From contig CM045733.1 in the NCBI GenBank assembly GCA_024760905.1, positions 64,182,501-64,246,500 of the forward strand: a stretch of DNA of 64,000 nucleotides, read 5' to 3'. The position numbers and the translations under genes were made by a program. Numbering within the stretch: position 1 is the stretch's first letter; each line of letters begins with the position of its first letter. Positions 42,680 through 54,479 of this stretch are shown piece after piece. Source of the stretch: Plotosus lineatus. Its lineage: Eukaryota > Chordata > Actinopteri > Siluriformes > Plotosidae. The notes beneath the pieces are model-generated. The model was not told the origin of the DNA. It ran no database searches and saw only the letters and a list, made by a program, of their open reading frames with translations.

Positions 42680-44630
42680 AACATGGCATACGGTCAAAAC
42701 AGGGCATGCATCACTTTCCACTTTCACAGGTCGAAATCCAAACAAAAAAACAAACTTGATGGGAGAATATGTGCAATTGTGCAACCTCTGAATCATGTTC
42801 TGAACCATACTCTGGAGAAAAGGAGAATTGGCAACCTAGACGGTGTGGTGGTGAACTGAAGTCAGGCTGATGAAATATGGTATGAGAAGGATTATAATTA
42901 TTGATGCCCTTCACACATTTAATTTTACACCATCTCATACATTATATCCACATTATTACAATTATTTAATTAGAATTGTTATTTAGAACGAAGAGTGAGT
43001 AATTGTTTCATAAACGCCTACTTCGAAAATATAAATACAATCTAAAATCAAATCCATTTCTATATATTTTATCATCACTGGGCCACAGTCATACTGCCTA
43101 CTACCACAGTGCAGGAGGAGGAGGGGAAGGCACAGCTGTATGGACGAAAGGAATCGAAAATCCAATTTTCCTAATATGGTGTAAATCACTGCATATTTTC
43201 CGAAGATACTGTACATAATCAAATGTCAATTAAATCTCAACGTTTAAGAATTAAGCCATTAATATTTTGCACATTAGTGCATACATTGTTATACTCTCCT
43301 TGTAGTCAGTATAGCTGTTCATAAAAAACTGACATAAAGACAGCTGCAATAATTGCACATTTCAGCCTTCAAAATGTATTTCAGGGTGGCCACTTGCTCT
43401 TCTTCCTTCTATTATTTTGGACCTGTCTACAGACCTCCATGGTCTTCATGGACTTGCTTGGCTGGTAATGCCTATTGATTATTGATGTTGCAGACTCTGG
43501 GGCCTTATAGAACAACTGTAATTGTTCTGAGATCATGTTTCATTTCGACTGTGAACAAGTTGCTCGCCGATGTACCATTCTGTGCCACATGCTTACTGAA
43601 AATTTTGATCACTTTTCCTTCAGTTGCAAAATTTTTCAGGCCAAGCAACACCAAATTATAATATTTTCACTTCCATCCTTTAAGATTGGTGTGAGGTGCT
43701 TCTTCAATTCACATGTGTATTTGTAACTGTAGCCAAATCACCCCTTCATTAATTCATCTGTCCTGAAAGCCTTACTCCAAATGTAGGGGTCTGTGCCTGT
43801 ATGGTCATAGGCAAACTGCAATCTTTTTTGTAATGTTATTTTTTTTACAGGTAGTGAAGCCTGTTTTTGCCAGCAGGCCTCCCATACAGGTAAAATTTGT
43901 CTCGGAATTTAGGTTTTTGCAGGATGAAACCACAGACTCTAATAGCAATGAAAACATTAGACCCCAGATGTCAGGCCTTCATAAGATCGATTCCGTCAAT
44001 ACAAGTGTACCTCACTCTGCTGCACAATGGTACTGAAAGAACAGTTCCACTTCCATGCCCTTCTTGGTACACAATAATCCCATGGTGAGTGGTGGTGGTG
44101 GTGGTGGTGGTGGTGGTGGTGGACATGGTTGGAATTCATAATCAGTAATCTCACTCACTCTTCATGAAACACTGTGAGGACATAAAATGATTATTGATTA
44201 TTGATTATATGTGGGCTGGCTCTGCATTGCTTTCTCTCTATGCCAACAGATCCTACCTCAAATGACTTCATGCAATTCATTCTGAAAGTGGGATCCCCCA
44301 GTGGCAATTTTCTGGCACTTTTTCACTCGTGTATGAAGATTCACCACAAAATTCTGTCTTCATTTCAATCAATCTGTGTCACTTGAGCTATTTTTCCAAC
44401 TGTATGAACTTGAGATAGTGTCTGGAGAATCTTACAGGGTCTACAGGGTCCTATTTAAAGTCCAAAGTTGCCCCTTCCCAATAATGCAAGTCTTTCCCCC
44501 ATGTTTCTGTCACAGTAGTGCTGAAAGGACAGCTCCACTCCTGTGCCACTGTTGGTAAAAAGTTGGCACATGGCAGTGGGATGGTGAAACCTAATAGTGC
44601 AGCTTTGAAGCTCATTATTCAATTCAATTC
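42680..44630. other. Spacer with (TGG)n, no gene recognised
   Basis: A TGG array at 44090-44124. 43850-44570 contains two loosely similar segments (…GCACAATGGTACTGAAAGAACAG… and …CAGTAGTGCTGAAAGGACAG…) that suggest an old duplication of an unknown repeat. The frame 43833-44036 is preceded by a T-run and CAG like a splice acceptor, but matches nothing I know. Confidence 0.4.
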
Positions 44631-44631
44631 A

Positions 44632-45148
44632 CTTTTATTTGTATAGCGCTTTTTACAATTGACATTGTCGGAAAGTAGTTTTACACAATAAAAGTAGGAG
44701 TTAACAAAGTATAAAAGAGTCAAAACATTTTCTTCAACCCCTACACATCCCTAATGAGCAAGCCTACGGTGACAGTAGCAAGGAAAAACTCCCTCAACTT
44801 TTGGCCCAAAAGGGAAACCCATCCTCATTTGGGTGAAACCATAAAGATACAAACCATACATGAGAAATTCATTTCAGTTCAAAATCTAGTCCAGTTCAAA
44901 TGTAAGTCCTAAATAATTGTGGAAAAAAGTTTACATCACCAGCCAGGACGTGTCATCTTCACAGTCTGTAAGTACACATGTAAGTCCATATAGATTTTCA
45001 TCAGCAGGAGGAAGAGGCTTCCAAGATGAGAACTCCAGTCAGTATCAGCACACCAAGACAGACCACAGGACTCAGAAAGCAGAAGGGTCCGGATCACTGG
45101 CATCCCAAAAGAAAAAGAAGGTGTACCTCAACAAAAACACAGAGAGAG

Positions 45149-45214
<66 letters not shown>

Positions 45215-46590
45215 ATGTATACTCATAGTAGTGTAATGGAAATAGAAACATTTATTATTGCCGAGTCCCAGTAGGGACTCCGGCATGACTGGCTATGGTA
45301 GCATAGCTAAAAGAGAGAGAACCAGATGGAAGGCAGGCATGAGGGCACGCTGTGACATTGAGGCAAGCAGCCACCACACTGAAAACGGACCTGGGTGACC
45401 AAGTATAGTGGGGGAAGCCACAACATCCCAACATCACAGTTTACTAGAACTCTGTATGCCTCAGACCCCTGGATGTGCTGCTTTGTTTAGTGAAAGGCTA
45501 TTAACAAAATGATCCACTAAACAAGTATGTTTTCAGTCTTGTCTTAAGAAGAGAGAGAGACTGTGTCTGAGTCCTGACCATTAACTGAAAGGTTGTTCCA
45601 TAACTTTGCAGCTTTGTAAGAGAAAGCTCTGTCCCAAACAGTAGTCTCCATTGTGATGGATCATAAATGATAAGAAGTTTGTGAAGATAATGTGTTCCAA
45701 AATGGCTAAGTGCTTTATAGGTTAAAAGTAGTATTTTATATTTCATTCAAAACTTAACTGGGAGCCAGTGCTGTGTAAATAACATCGGGGTGATATGCTC
45801 GCGTATTCTGGTTCTAGTAAGGACTTTTGCAGCATTCTGGAATAACTGGAGCTTGTTTATGCACCTATTTTGTCATCCAGACATTAATGCATTGCAGTAA
45901 TCTAATCTTGAAGTAACAAAAGCATGAACAAGTTTTTCTGTATCATGGAGTGACATCACATTTCGTACTTTAGCAATTTTCCTGAGATGAAAGAAGGCCA
46001 CCTAAGTAATATTATCTACATGAGCTTCAAATGAAAGACCAGCATCAATAATTACTCCATGGTCCTTTACTGCTACACATGATGAGACTGAAACACCATC
46101 TAAACTGACTACATAATGAAAAACCTTATTTTTAGCCTTCCTGATATTCGAGTACAAGTACTTCTGTCTTATCAAAATTTAAAAGGAGGAGGTTAGTAAG
46201 CATCCAGTGTCTAATGTCCTTTACATATTTCTCAACTTTATTCAATTGATGTCTCTTGTCTGGCTTTACTGAAATATTTAACGGTGTATCATCAGTATAA
46301 CAATGAAAATCAATACCATGATCACAAATGATATTCCCAAAGGGAGCATGTATAGAGAGAAAAGCAACAGGCTTAGGACAGAACCTTGTGGAACACCAAA
46401 CTTAGCATTAGAAATTTACAGAGAAATCACCATTTACACCAACAAACTGATAATAGTCAGTTAAATAAGGTTTAAACCAGATGAGGGCTATTCCCTTAAC
46501 TGCAACAACGTTTTATAATCTGTCAAAGAAAATCGTATGAACAATAATGTCAAAGGTGGCACTAAGGTCAAGTAACAATTATTATCAGAT
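44632..46590 (-). mobile_element. L2-like LINE, RT domain and C-terminus
   Basis: Minus strand in order: a DLSATFDIIVH-like motif A (46550-46590), FGVPQGSVLS (46380-46401), CYTDDTPLNISVKPD (46260-46300; YADD changed to YTDD), LLLLNFDKTEVLVL (about 46150-46200), and YKILLLTYKALSHFGTHYLH with LKTRLKTYLF (45501-45746). The 3' end carries GCGCTATACAAATAAAAGTG and GAATTGAATTGAAT, the usual tail of L2-like fish LINEs. Several frameshifts make it inactive. A (GA)n array (45148-45212) expanded in the untranslated part. Confidence 0.82.
45148..45212. repeat. (GA)n microsatellite
   Basis: About 32 GA units inside the L2-like element. Confidence 0.95.
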
Positions 46591-46599
46591 TGTCAGAGA

Positions 46600-47990
46600 G
46601 ATTACCAGAGAGATTATCAGTGCTCTCACTCACTCTTCTCCTGCCCTCTGGCTTTACCATGGTATCCTGATCTGAAGCTCACAGTTGCCTGTAGTTTGTC
46701 AAGAATAAATCCTACATGCAGGATGTAAAAACAATTTCACAAAATGTCTTCTGAAATGTTGAGATTTCATAACGCATGAAGTAAAACAGTTTTGGTTGTT
46801 CCAATAGCTATGGGCAGGTTGGGCAGAATGTCATGGTACAGAAATCAGGAGATTAGTCACAGATCAAAAGAATGATGACATCAAGCATTAGGACTCTAGA
46901 AGATATACCAGGAAAACAATGAGGAGATGTGACCATGAGTGTTGTGGGACTGCACGAGGTACCAGTTTACTGCTGGGCCATGTAAAGAGCACCTTGGCCC
47001 ATGTGCAATCTTAGCAAAAAGATACATAATGTGTAATATTTTCATTCATCAGTATTTTCCTTTGGTAACATTGCTAGTCTGCATGATGCCAACATGACCA
47101 TTCAAAGGTAGTGTTTTTTTTAGGACATGGTAAGGTAGCCTAATGGCAAATTCTTGGTCAAAGACCCATTCCATGGCATTGTTTTCTCAGAACATGTGTT
47201 GGCTGAAGCGATTTGCTGTTTGACCCATTTGGACAAAGAGTCATTCTATGCATTTTGAGTCAGGCTGGAGGGTCAACATGAAGTGAAAGTGACTAAAGAG
47301 CAGCCCTCAGTAGTGGCTAGATTCTACTGAATTAAACACTGAATGAATCATTTGTAGACATTTGTGAAACCCAGGAAGCACAGTAGATCTTTGTCAGTGA
47401 CAGGTGGAGGCCAAAACGTGATTGAATCAACCATGGAGATCATGAAGATTCCTCTGGGTCTGATGATGAAAACTAAGAAAATTACCTCAATTGCATGAAA
47501 CTGACACTAAACCACTTTTCTGTACAGTTGATTGCAGAATAAGTACCACAGCTCTTACATGCTTGATGCTGGATTCAAATATGAGTGAATTCATGAGGAC
47601 ATTGATGTTCACTCTGATGTGCTTGCTCAGCTGATCCCTAAGGATGTATTTAATCAGGCATTGGAACACTGAGGGGGTGACAGATCCTGTATGGCATGAC
47701 AGTGTATTCATAATGCCCTATGGTGGCCCTAACACAGTTTTTCACTCATCATCCAGGCAGATATGGATCGAGTTGAACTGATTGATTAATCAAGACTGAG
47801 GGAACGCCATGACATGCTTGTGCAAATTCGCTCTTAAGCAGAAGTGAGAGGGCACTGATGTGATTCGGAGCTTGTTCCTAGGAGGTCATGCGTCTTTTAG
47901 TTGGCATGAAGCTTGGAGCAAATTTTCTTTTCTGGATCCTAAGTGCAAATATTGACAAAATGCCAGTTACATTGAATAATCACTAGTGTT
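46600..47990 (-). pseudogene. Ty3/Gypsy-type RT fragment, standard type
   Basis: Minus strand: SVTPSVFQCLIKYILRDQLS (47590-47680, corresponding to the P-S-x-F-Q-x-x-M/I block), then a position equivalent to YIDD that reads N-I-N-V. Next come SSIKHVRAVVLILQ and, in another frame, FIIRPRGIFMI with LLCFLGFTNVYK (47350-47470, the L-R-F-L-G-x-x-N-Y block). Catalytic residues are lost. It is a separate and older element than the one starting at 48120; its limits are uncertain, and 46600-47200 is only weakly like coding sequence. Confidence 0.65.
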
Positions 47991-48797
47991 CTGGAGCAGT
48001 GCCCTTCGACTCGTGCTTTCGACTCATGGGGCTGATGACTCACGTCACTCAAGTCGCATGCTTGTACATTTGCATTTTCATTAAGGGTCACTGCAGAGGC
48101 AAAAGAGACATGGTAATTTTGTTGTTTATATTACTGTTTTTAAATATACATTTGAGGGGTGGATGGTCTGTGGCTGAGGTAAACTGCTTACCAGAGAGGT
48201 AGTACTGAAGGTTTTCACTGCCCAGTTGATTGTGAACTTCTCAGTGGGGTCATCGTACAGCTGAGGTTCAGGGTAATGTGCTCTTCCCTCTGATACTCTG
48301 GTGACAGCAAAGGGTAGAACTGAAAGGACCATTGAAATCAAGGTTTCTAAGAATCAAGGCGCTAGTTCAGGCCTTAGTTTTCACTGTCTTAGCCTCACCC
48401 TTTCTTATCACATCTTGGCTCGGCTAAAGAGGAAAATTCAGTTGCAAAACAACTGAAATAGCCACCCAGGATTCAGAACACACATATCCGTTTATTTGTC
48501 TTGGGCCAAAAAGTACTGTCTGATGAGCTCCACCTTCTTGTTTGGCTTCAGGAGCCCACAGACGATGCAGCAGCCCATGTACTGTGCTTTGGTCAGCTTC
48601 AGGTGGCATCCCTGCATATTTTTATCGGTCCAGGCCATTGGAGTTCAGCTATCACCTTTTCAGGATGGTAGAGATGATCATGCTAAGTGTAGGAATGGAT
48701 GACATCATAGTCTCACAGTCACATGCATTCAAGGGAGGCAGGGGAGGCAGAGCCTCGCCTGTCAATTTGAAAGGAAAACATTAAATCGTAAAATATA

Positions 48798-48900
48798 TCA
48801 TTCATCCATTCATTCATGTTCTGAACCACTTAATCCTAACTAGGATTGCTGGGAGGCTTGTGCCTATCTCAGCCAACTTGGGGCAAGAGTGGAGTACAAA
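48798..48900 (-). repeat. Detached SINE tail A inside the Gmr1-like element
   Basis: The reverse complement of CATTCATGTTCTGAACCACT, TAATCCTAACTAGGATTG and GGCTTGTGCCTATCTCAG. Confidence 0.65.
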
Positions 48901-49485
48901 CCCTTTTACCATTCGAAACCATTATTCAAATTATTTTTGAATAAAAAAAAAAACAGCAGAAAGTCCATATGTCCCATTCAGATACACAGAGGAGCTACGC
49001 AGTGAGCAGCGCCTTGCTGTGCCACTCAGTGGGTGGTGGAATCCTTTACAAAATGTGCTGGTGTATGATGCAAATAGTGTGTCCCTCTGTATATCACAGC
49101 TGAAATACTTGCAAGCACTCTGATTATATGCTCTGCCTTTTCATAATGTGTGTAATGTATAATATATATTTCCATAATGTGGTTAGACTGCAGATTAATC
49201 ATAAAATCCAGGAAAAAAGTAATTCACTGAGGCAAACAGTACCCATGACTCATGGCAGAGGGCGCTTGTGAACCCACAGATTCTTGCGCAACCTACAATC
49301 TTCTCCATTGGCTTATATTTTCTTTACAATTTGCCTTGTCAAAATGCCAGGTTATACGTTCAAGCTGAGAAAATTCGAGAATCTGGATTTCAGTCAAAAC
49401 AAGAAGGAGAACTGAAGGAAGACCAACAGAGTTAGAATAAATTTTAACCTAAAATGAGATCTGCATCACATGTTTGTGTAACGGA

Positions 49486-49800
49486 GGATGCACGGTGGCA
49501 TAATGGTTAGCATATCTGCCTTACAGCAAGAAGGCCTGGGTTCGATTCCCAGCTTGGGTTATCTGTGTGGGTTTCCTCTGGGTACTCTGGTTTAATCCCA
49601 CAGTCCAAAAACATGCACATTAGGCTAATTTGCTGTTACAAATCTCCTTTAGGTGTGAATGGTTGTGTGAGTACTGGCCTCGCGATGGCCTGGAAAGCTA
49701 TCCAGGGTGTACTCTGCTCTTGCTTCATTGGTTGAGATGGGCACCAGCCTCCCATGACCCTAATTAAGATTAAGTGGTCCAGAAAATCAATGAATGAATC
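49486..49800 (+). mobile_element. SINE-3 with tail A, full length, inside the Gmr1-like element
   Basis: Head GGATGCACGGTGGCATAATG, B-box CTGGGTTCGATTCCCAGC (palindromic), body blocks GTGGGTTTCCTCTGGGTACT and CCAAAAACATGCACATTAGG, then tail A. It separates two RT pieces of the Gmr1-like element. Confidence 0.85.
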
Positions 49801-51180
49801 TCTGTGAAAAGAATGCTGTCATGAGATATAAAACAAAACACATTGTTTGTTGTCAATCAAATTATGAATAATACACTCTTGAGTTCATTTGTATTTAAAA
49901 ATTTGACTTTAATAAGTCAGTGCCTCACCAGCTGTCAACCTCACCACATGCCACTGTCGTCTAGATATGGACAATGTCCATCAAACACTGACATGTTGAG
50001 GACATCCCATCAAGATCAAAAGGGAGAATTCAGTACTACCAGTGGCATTTGACTTTTGGGGACGACAACTGCAGAAAGGAGACATTAGCAATATCCTTTC
50101 TTGAGGTTTAGGCTTGAAGTGACTTGGACTTTCCTTAAGAGGTCAATAAAATCACCCACAACGTTCATCGCACAGGGTAGATGTCGAACTCTGAGCCTTC
50201 ATTTTACTTGAGGAAGCAATTGTAGTCTCAGGCTGTTTCACTGAGCTTGGGCATGATAATAATGAGGCTGTAGCAGGGAGTAATGGTTTTCTCTATGATT
50301 TCGTAGGATTCTCCATTCTCCAGCATTCAGATCATCTCCGCATTAATAACCTGATGTCAGGCCACTGGAACTTAAAAGGACTACTGTTGTCATGTGATGC
50401 TTGGCAAAGGTTTTATGCTGTGTTGCCAAAGGGAAGTCTATCTGTTATCCTATTATTGGAATAAGATGAGTTTCTTGCCAAGTTGGACCCAATCAGATGT
50501 TGGAGTCCATGTGGGGGATAAGGAAGAAAGGTGATACTTGACTGGATCTAGTCTCTTCACCCCAATGAAGGTGCCCTGCAAACCGACATGGAACATGCAA
50601 GCAGCGCAAGGGAGTAGCACTCTGTCACTAGGTTTCAGCTCCTGAAGCTGGGCTGGGTTATTACATGTTTTTTTTTTTTTTTTTTTTTTTTTTTGCTTCA
50701 TGTTGGGCAGACATGTGCTTTTCACCACTGGTGTTATGTGTTTGACATGTTGTTGCATGTATTGGATGCATTGACTACAGAGATGCTCCTCCCAGGCTCC
50801 CTTCACCACATCGAGCACACCCCGGGTCTCATCCCAAAGAGCAGATATAAGAGAATGAATCTTGTAAATTTCTGCAACGTCTCCTGAACAGGGAGGAGCA
50901 AGTAGAGGATGAGTAGGTCATAGTCTTGGCTGTTATCCTTGATGTCTCAAGCTTTAGGGTTCAATTAAATTATTGATGGCCGTCAGTCTACGAAAAGTAT
51001 GACCATATGGAGGTGCTTTGCCTGCAACAACTGGCAGAGGTCATCTACCAAGTTGGACAAGAAGATGGTGCCTTCGGTAATGAGCAGGTCCTACAGGAGG
51101 CTTAACCAGCTGATTAGCATCATTAATTCCCTGGCAAAGGCTTTTTTTTTTTTTTTTTTTTAAGTTTTTTCCTATACGCA

Positions 51181-52285
51181 GCAGTAATATAGGAGGTTGT
51201 TCTTGACCAGGAAGAATGCAACTAAGAAAACGGTGTCAAGAACACTTTACATATGACAAAATTAAACCCAATCTCAACTTTATAGAGCTTTAACCCCGTG
51301 GGTGATCAACCCTTCTTCTGTGAATATTTAAATAGCATTAAATGCAAAATATGTTATTGCTTATTTTAGTTCCAAATGTGACCTAAGCCTCAGTATGGCT
51401 CATACAAAAGCCACAGCATACCCTTGGTGTGCACTTTGATTAATCTTTTGGGGTTTTTTCCTCTTTTGCAGTTTCTCAAAGTGAAGTGCACTCTTCATGT
51501 CATCTCCGTAAACACAGCAAGTTGACCAATAAATGTGTCATGTAGTCCAATTAAGTTCCATAAATATCTTAATGTTTGTCCAAGTAAATGCCTTCTCTGA
51601 GCAAGTAAATAATTTGACCCCATATCCTGAAACAGTACAGCATGTCAAATGATAGATGATTGCCAAAGCAGGGTGAAGCAAAGACGCCAATGACCTCCAA
51701 GACTGAAGACATGTTCGGCTGATTTTTGACATAATACTTCGGCTGTACTTGTATCGAGACTGCAATTTTAAGAGGATTTCTTTTGATGGAAAAGGTTTTG
51801 ATAGGAAAATATACTTTGTGACTCGCATGACATTCTGTTACTGACATGACCAAGTCTCACAGACCTCACATTTCATGAGGAAAAGATAACTATTCAACTG
51901 GAAGTGTTAGAAAAACACAGATTTGTTTCCAAGAAATCAAAGAAATGAACACAATGAACCATTAAATCCTGGAGCCCAAGAAACTTTAAAAACACAAGAA
52001 AATAATGTGGACCCACAACTGCAGGTCTTTATCAAGCTTGTAATTGCAGGAAAATTGCTCCAAGAATACACACAATGTTTGTAAAAACCCACTGTATATA
52101 CAACTGAGAATTTATCTTCTTTGAATGACAACCAATGACAGTAAAATAGATGGTTAATAGACAGTGTTGTCACAGAGATGATTCATATGGACTTGACAAC
52201 CTTTGACCTTTTTCTGATCTGCATTGAATGCACATCTCTCTGTATGTTGATACTGATGTCTATTCACTAGATGACACTTGCATAA
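51181..52285. other. Spacer, possibly further LTR-element remains
   Basis: No motif recognised. It is the region where an IN N-terminus, protease or gag of the Gmr1-like element would lie, but I see no trace. Confidence 0.4.
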
Positions 52286-52289
52286 AACA

Positions 52290-52326
<37 letters not shown>

Positions 52327-52370
52327 AAAATAAAAGGACAGGACAAAGACTTTCTATTGAAACTCCATTT

Positions 52371-52425
52371 ATCACTACAGATCTGTTTCGAGGGGAGGTG
52401 AAACCATCCTCTCTCTTCAGGTGAT
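52371..52425 (-). ncRNA. Hammerhead ribozyme, minimal type I, intact core
   Basis: Minus strand: stem I ATCAC (52425-52421), CTGAAGA (52420-52414), stem II with one compensated change against the 39.7-kb copy (CACCTCCCCTC), GAAA (52389-52386), stem III ACAG-AT-CTGT, cleavage triplet GTA, stem I GTGAT (52375-52371). All core bases are kept. The stem II change adds an A-T pair opposite the A that is unpaired in the other copy. Confidence 0.8.
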
Positions 52426-52437
52426 TATTCTTCTATA

Positions 52438-52492
52438 ATCACCTGAAGAGAGAGAATGGTTTCACCACCCCTCAAAACAGATCTGTAGTGAT
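52438..52492 (+). ncRNA. Hammerhead ribozyme, G12 mutated
   Basis: Plus strand: ATCAC (52438-52442), CTGAAGA (52443-52449), a weaker stem II (GAGAGAATGG/CCACCCCTC, two A·C mismatches), AAAA instead of GAAA (52474-52477), ACAG-AT-CTGT, then A and GTGAT (52488-52492). G12 is essential in known hammerheads, so this copy is probably inactive. Confidence 0.7.
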
Positions 52493-52602
52493 AAATGGAG
52501 TTTCAATAGAAAGTCTTTGTCCTGTCCTTTTATTTTTGTTTATTTGCTCTACCAAAAAGTATTGAGCACTCTCCCACGGAAGGATCTACTCAGAAAATCC
52601 TT

Positions 52603-52604
<2 letters not shown>

Positions 52605-52697
<93 letters not shown>
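52605..52697. repeat. Composite (TA)n(TG)n(TA)n microsatellite
   Basis: Lies between the Penelope-like unit and the RTE 3' end. Confidence 0.95.
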
Positions 52698-52698
<1 letters not shown>

Positions 52699-53526
52699 CT
52701 GTTCCCTTCAGTGGTTGCCACAGTAAATCATCCGCCTCCATCTCACCCTGCACTCTGCATTATCTTACTCCAACGACCTTCATGTCTTCCTTCACCACAT
52801 CCATGAATCGTCTCTTTGGTCTTCCTCTGGGCCTTCTGCCTAGTAGTTCCAACCTCAGCATCCTACTACCAATATACTCACTATCCCTCCTCTGTACATG
52901 TCCAAACCATCTCAATCTAGCCTCTCTGAATTTGTCTCCATTACCTCTTATATGTGCTGTCCCTCTGATGGACTCATTTCTGATCCCATCCATCCTTGTT
53001 ACTTCCAGAGAGAATCTCAACATTTTCATCTCTGCTACCTCCAGCTCTGCCTCCTGTCTTTTCCCCAGCGCCACTGTTTCTAAACCATACAACATCGCTG
53101 GCCTCACCACCGTCTTGTACACTTTTCCTTTCATTCTTGCTGATACTCATCACACTGGACACTTTTCTCCAACCATTCCAACCTGCCTGCACAAGCTTCT
53201 TCACCTCTTTTCCACACTCTCCATTGCTCTGGATTGTTGAGCCTAAGTACTAAAAATCCTCCACCTTCCTTATCTCTGCTCCCTGTAACCTCTTGGGTTC
53301 TTCTCACTAACACACATGCATTCTGACTTACTGAGGCTAACCTTCATTCCTCTCCTTTCCAGGGCATACTTCCAGCTCTCTAGATTTTCCTGAACTTGTT
53401 CCCTGCTCTCACTACAGATCACAATGTCATCTGCAAACATCATAATCCATGGAAATTCTTGTCTAACCTCATCTGTCAGCCTGTCCATCACCATAGCAAA
53501 CAAGAAGGGGCTCAGAGCTGACCCTT
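52698..53526 (-). pseudogene. RTE-clade RT, palm to C-terminus with 3' end
   Basis: Minus strand: FAMVMDRLTDEVRQEFPWIM, then MFADDIVICSESREQVQENL (about 53380-53450; FADD box intact), RGMKVSLSKSECMCV, a frameshift, MLYGLETVALGKRQEAELEV, RLRWFGHVQRRDSEY, RPRGRPKRRFMDVVKED. It ends in the RTE tail (the minus strand of CTGTTCCCTTCAGTGGTTGC). Frameshifts near 53120-53270 break it; the 5' part is absent. Confidence 0.9.
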
Positions 53527-54060
53527 ATATATTCCAGGCTACATATTGCAGCCAGTAAAGTCAATCAAAATATAGATTGAATGACTTTAATTGTATTATT
53601 CTCTGTCTTTGCTCCATTCTGTTCTCTATAATAGACTTATTTTCAGACTAGTTTAACGCTCTCATAAAAAGAATAATTTTCTGGATCTTCATCATGCTGA
53701 AAAAAAGATTATTGTTATGCAAGGTGAGGATGACTTTCAGAAAAATGTCACTTCACTTTTGACAATACTTCAGTTGTCGAAACATGGTATTTGTGTGCCA
53801 GCTGTCATCTCACTAAAATAGGCACATTTCGAGATTTGGTGTTTTTATACTTTCTGAAAAGACACTATAATAAAACTTGAAGGTTACACATAGCCATCAT
53901 GCCATTAAAGAATCAATTAATTTTTTAATAAACTAGCAAATCTTATCTATAGTGTTATCAAGGTGGAACAAAGTTTCGTCAGCATTCAACCAACAATGGA
54001 AGATGTGATACTCTTTTATTTTATTGAATAGTTTCACTAGATTTTTGGGTGAGCACTCTT
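53527..54060. other. AT-rich spacer
   Basis: Nothing recognised. Confidence 0.45.
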
Positions 54061-54068
54061 CTAAAAGT

Positions 54069-54312
54069 GGGCAGTGGTGCCTGGTGGTAAGGTGCTGGAT
54101 CACTGATCCCAAAGTTGGGGGGGGTTTAAGCCCCACTGACAACAGGTTGTCACTGTCCCTCCAGTGCAGCTAACTGGATTATCAAAGGCTGGCCGTGTCT
54201 CTCACTGTCTATGGTGTGAGATTAATGTAAAAGAACCATTGCTGACTTTCAACAAGAGTAGCTGCATAGCCATCAGCGTGTTTCTGCCCTGCGATGGCCT
54301 GGCAAGCTGTCC
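54069..54312 (+). mobile_element. SINE-1, 3'-truncated within tail A
   Basis: Head GGGCAGTGGTGCCTGGTGGT, body, junction GTGTTTCTGCCCTGCGATGG, then cut after AAGCTGTCC. Confidence 0.8.
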
Positions 54313-54479
54313 CCAGAGAAATTATCAGGCCTACCTACCACAGGGAAAGAGGTTTTAACTGAAGAATATGTAAAGAAATCTGTTGTGTTTAGGGAGTCGA
54401 TGAAAGCAGTCTTTGGGCAAGAGATAAGCATACCTTGAACAGGTCTCCAATCCAGTCAATTGTTCACCACATGAGCAAT

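Larger units (their letters stand above)
48120..51180 (-). mobile_element. Gmr1-like LTR retrotransposon, integrase upstream of RT
   Basis: Minus strand in order: IN core ITEGTIFLSNLVDDLCQLLQ (51004-51084); IN C-terminus LDVVKGAWEEHLC … LKPSDRVLLP … LDPVKYHLSSL (50500-50818); RT with a G-S-E-F-D-I-Y-P block (50170-50200) and a GCPQHVSVFDGHCPYLDDSG block (49955-50030, Y-L-D-D kept); KLTKAQYMGCCIVCGLLKPN (48510-48620); RNase H pieces YYLSGKQFTSATDHPPLK (48140-48205). Having IN before RT is the order of Gmr1-type elements, not of ordinary Gypsy. Many stops and a T26 run (50669-50694) make it dead. No LTRs were identified. Confidence 0.75.
52322..52602. mobile_element. Inverted pair of Penelope-like units
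   Basis: Two units face away from each other around TCTTCT (52429-52434). The left arm (52324-52428) reads on the minus strand and the right arm (52435-52602) on the plus strand. The arms match over about 105 bp with few differences. The right unit alone continues through TTGCTCTACCAAAAAGTATT to CTACTCAGAAAATCC. TA repeats border both sides (52292-52321 and 52605 on). Inverted pseudo-LTR pairs are known at Penelope-like insertions. Confidence 0.65.

Noticed and set aside
43833..44036. 67-aa frame preceded by a T-rich tract and CAG as an exon.
   Set aside because: A single acceptor-like signal is too common; no domain or donor supports it.
52608..53240. 210-aa plus-strand frame beginning with a Y/I repeat.
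   Set aside because: Translation of TA/TG repeats followed by the antisense of the RTE C-terminus.
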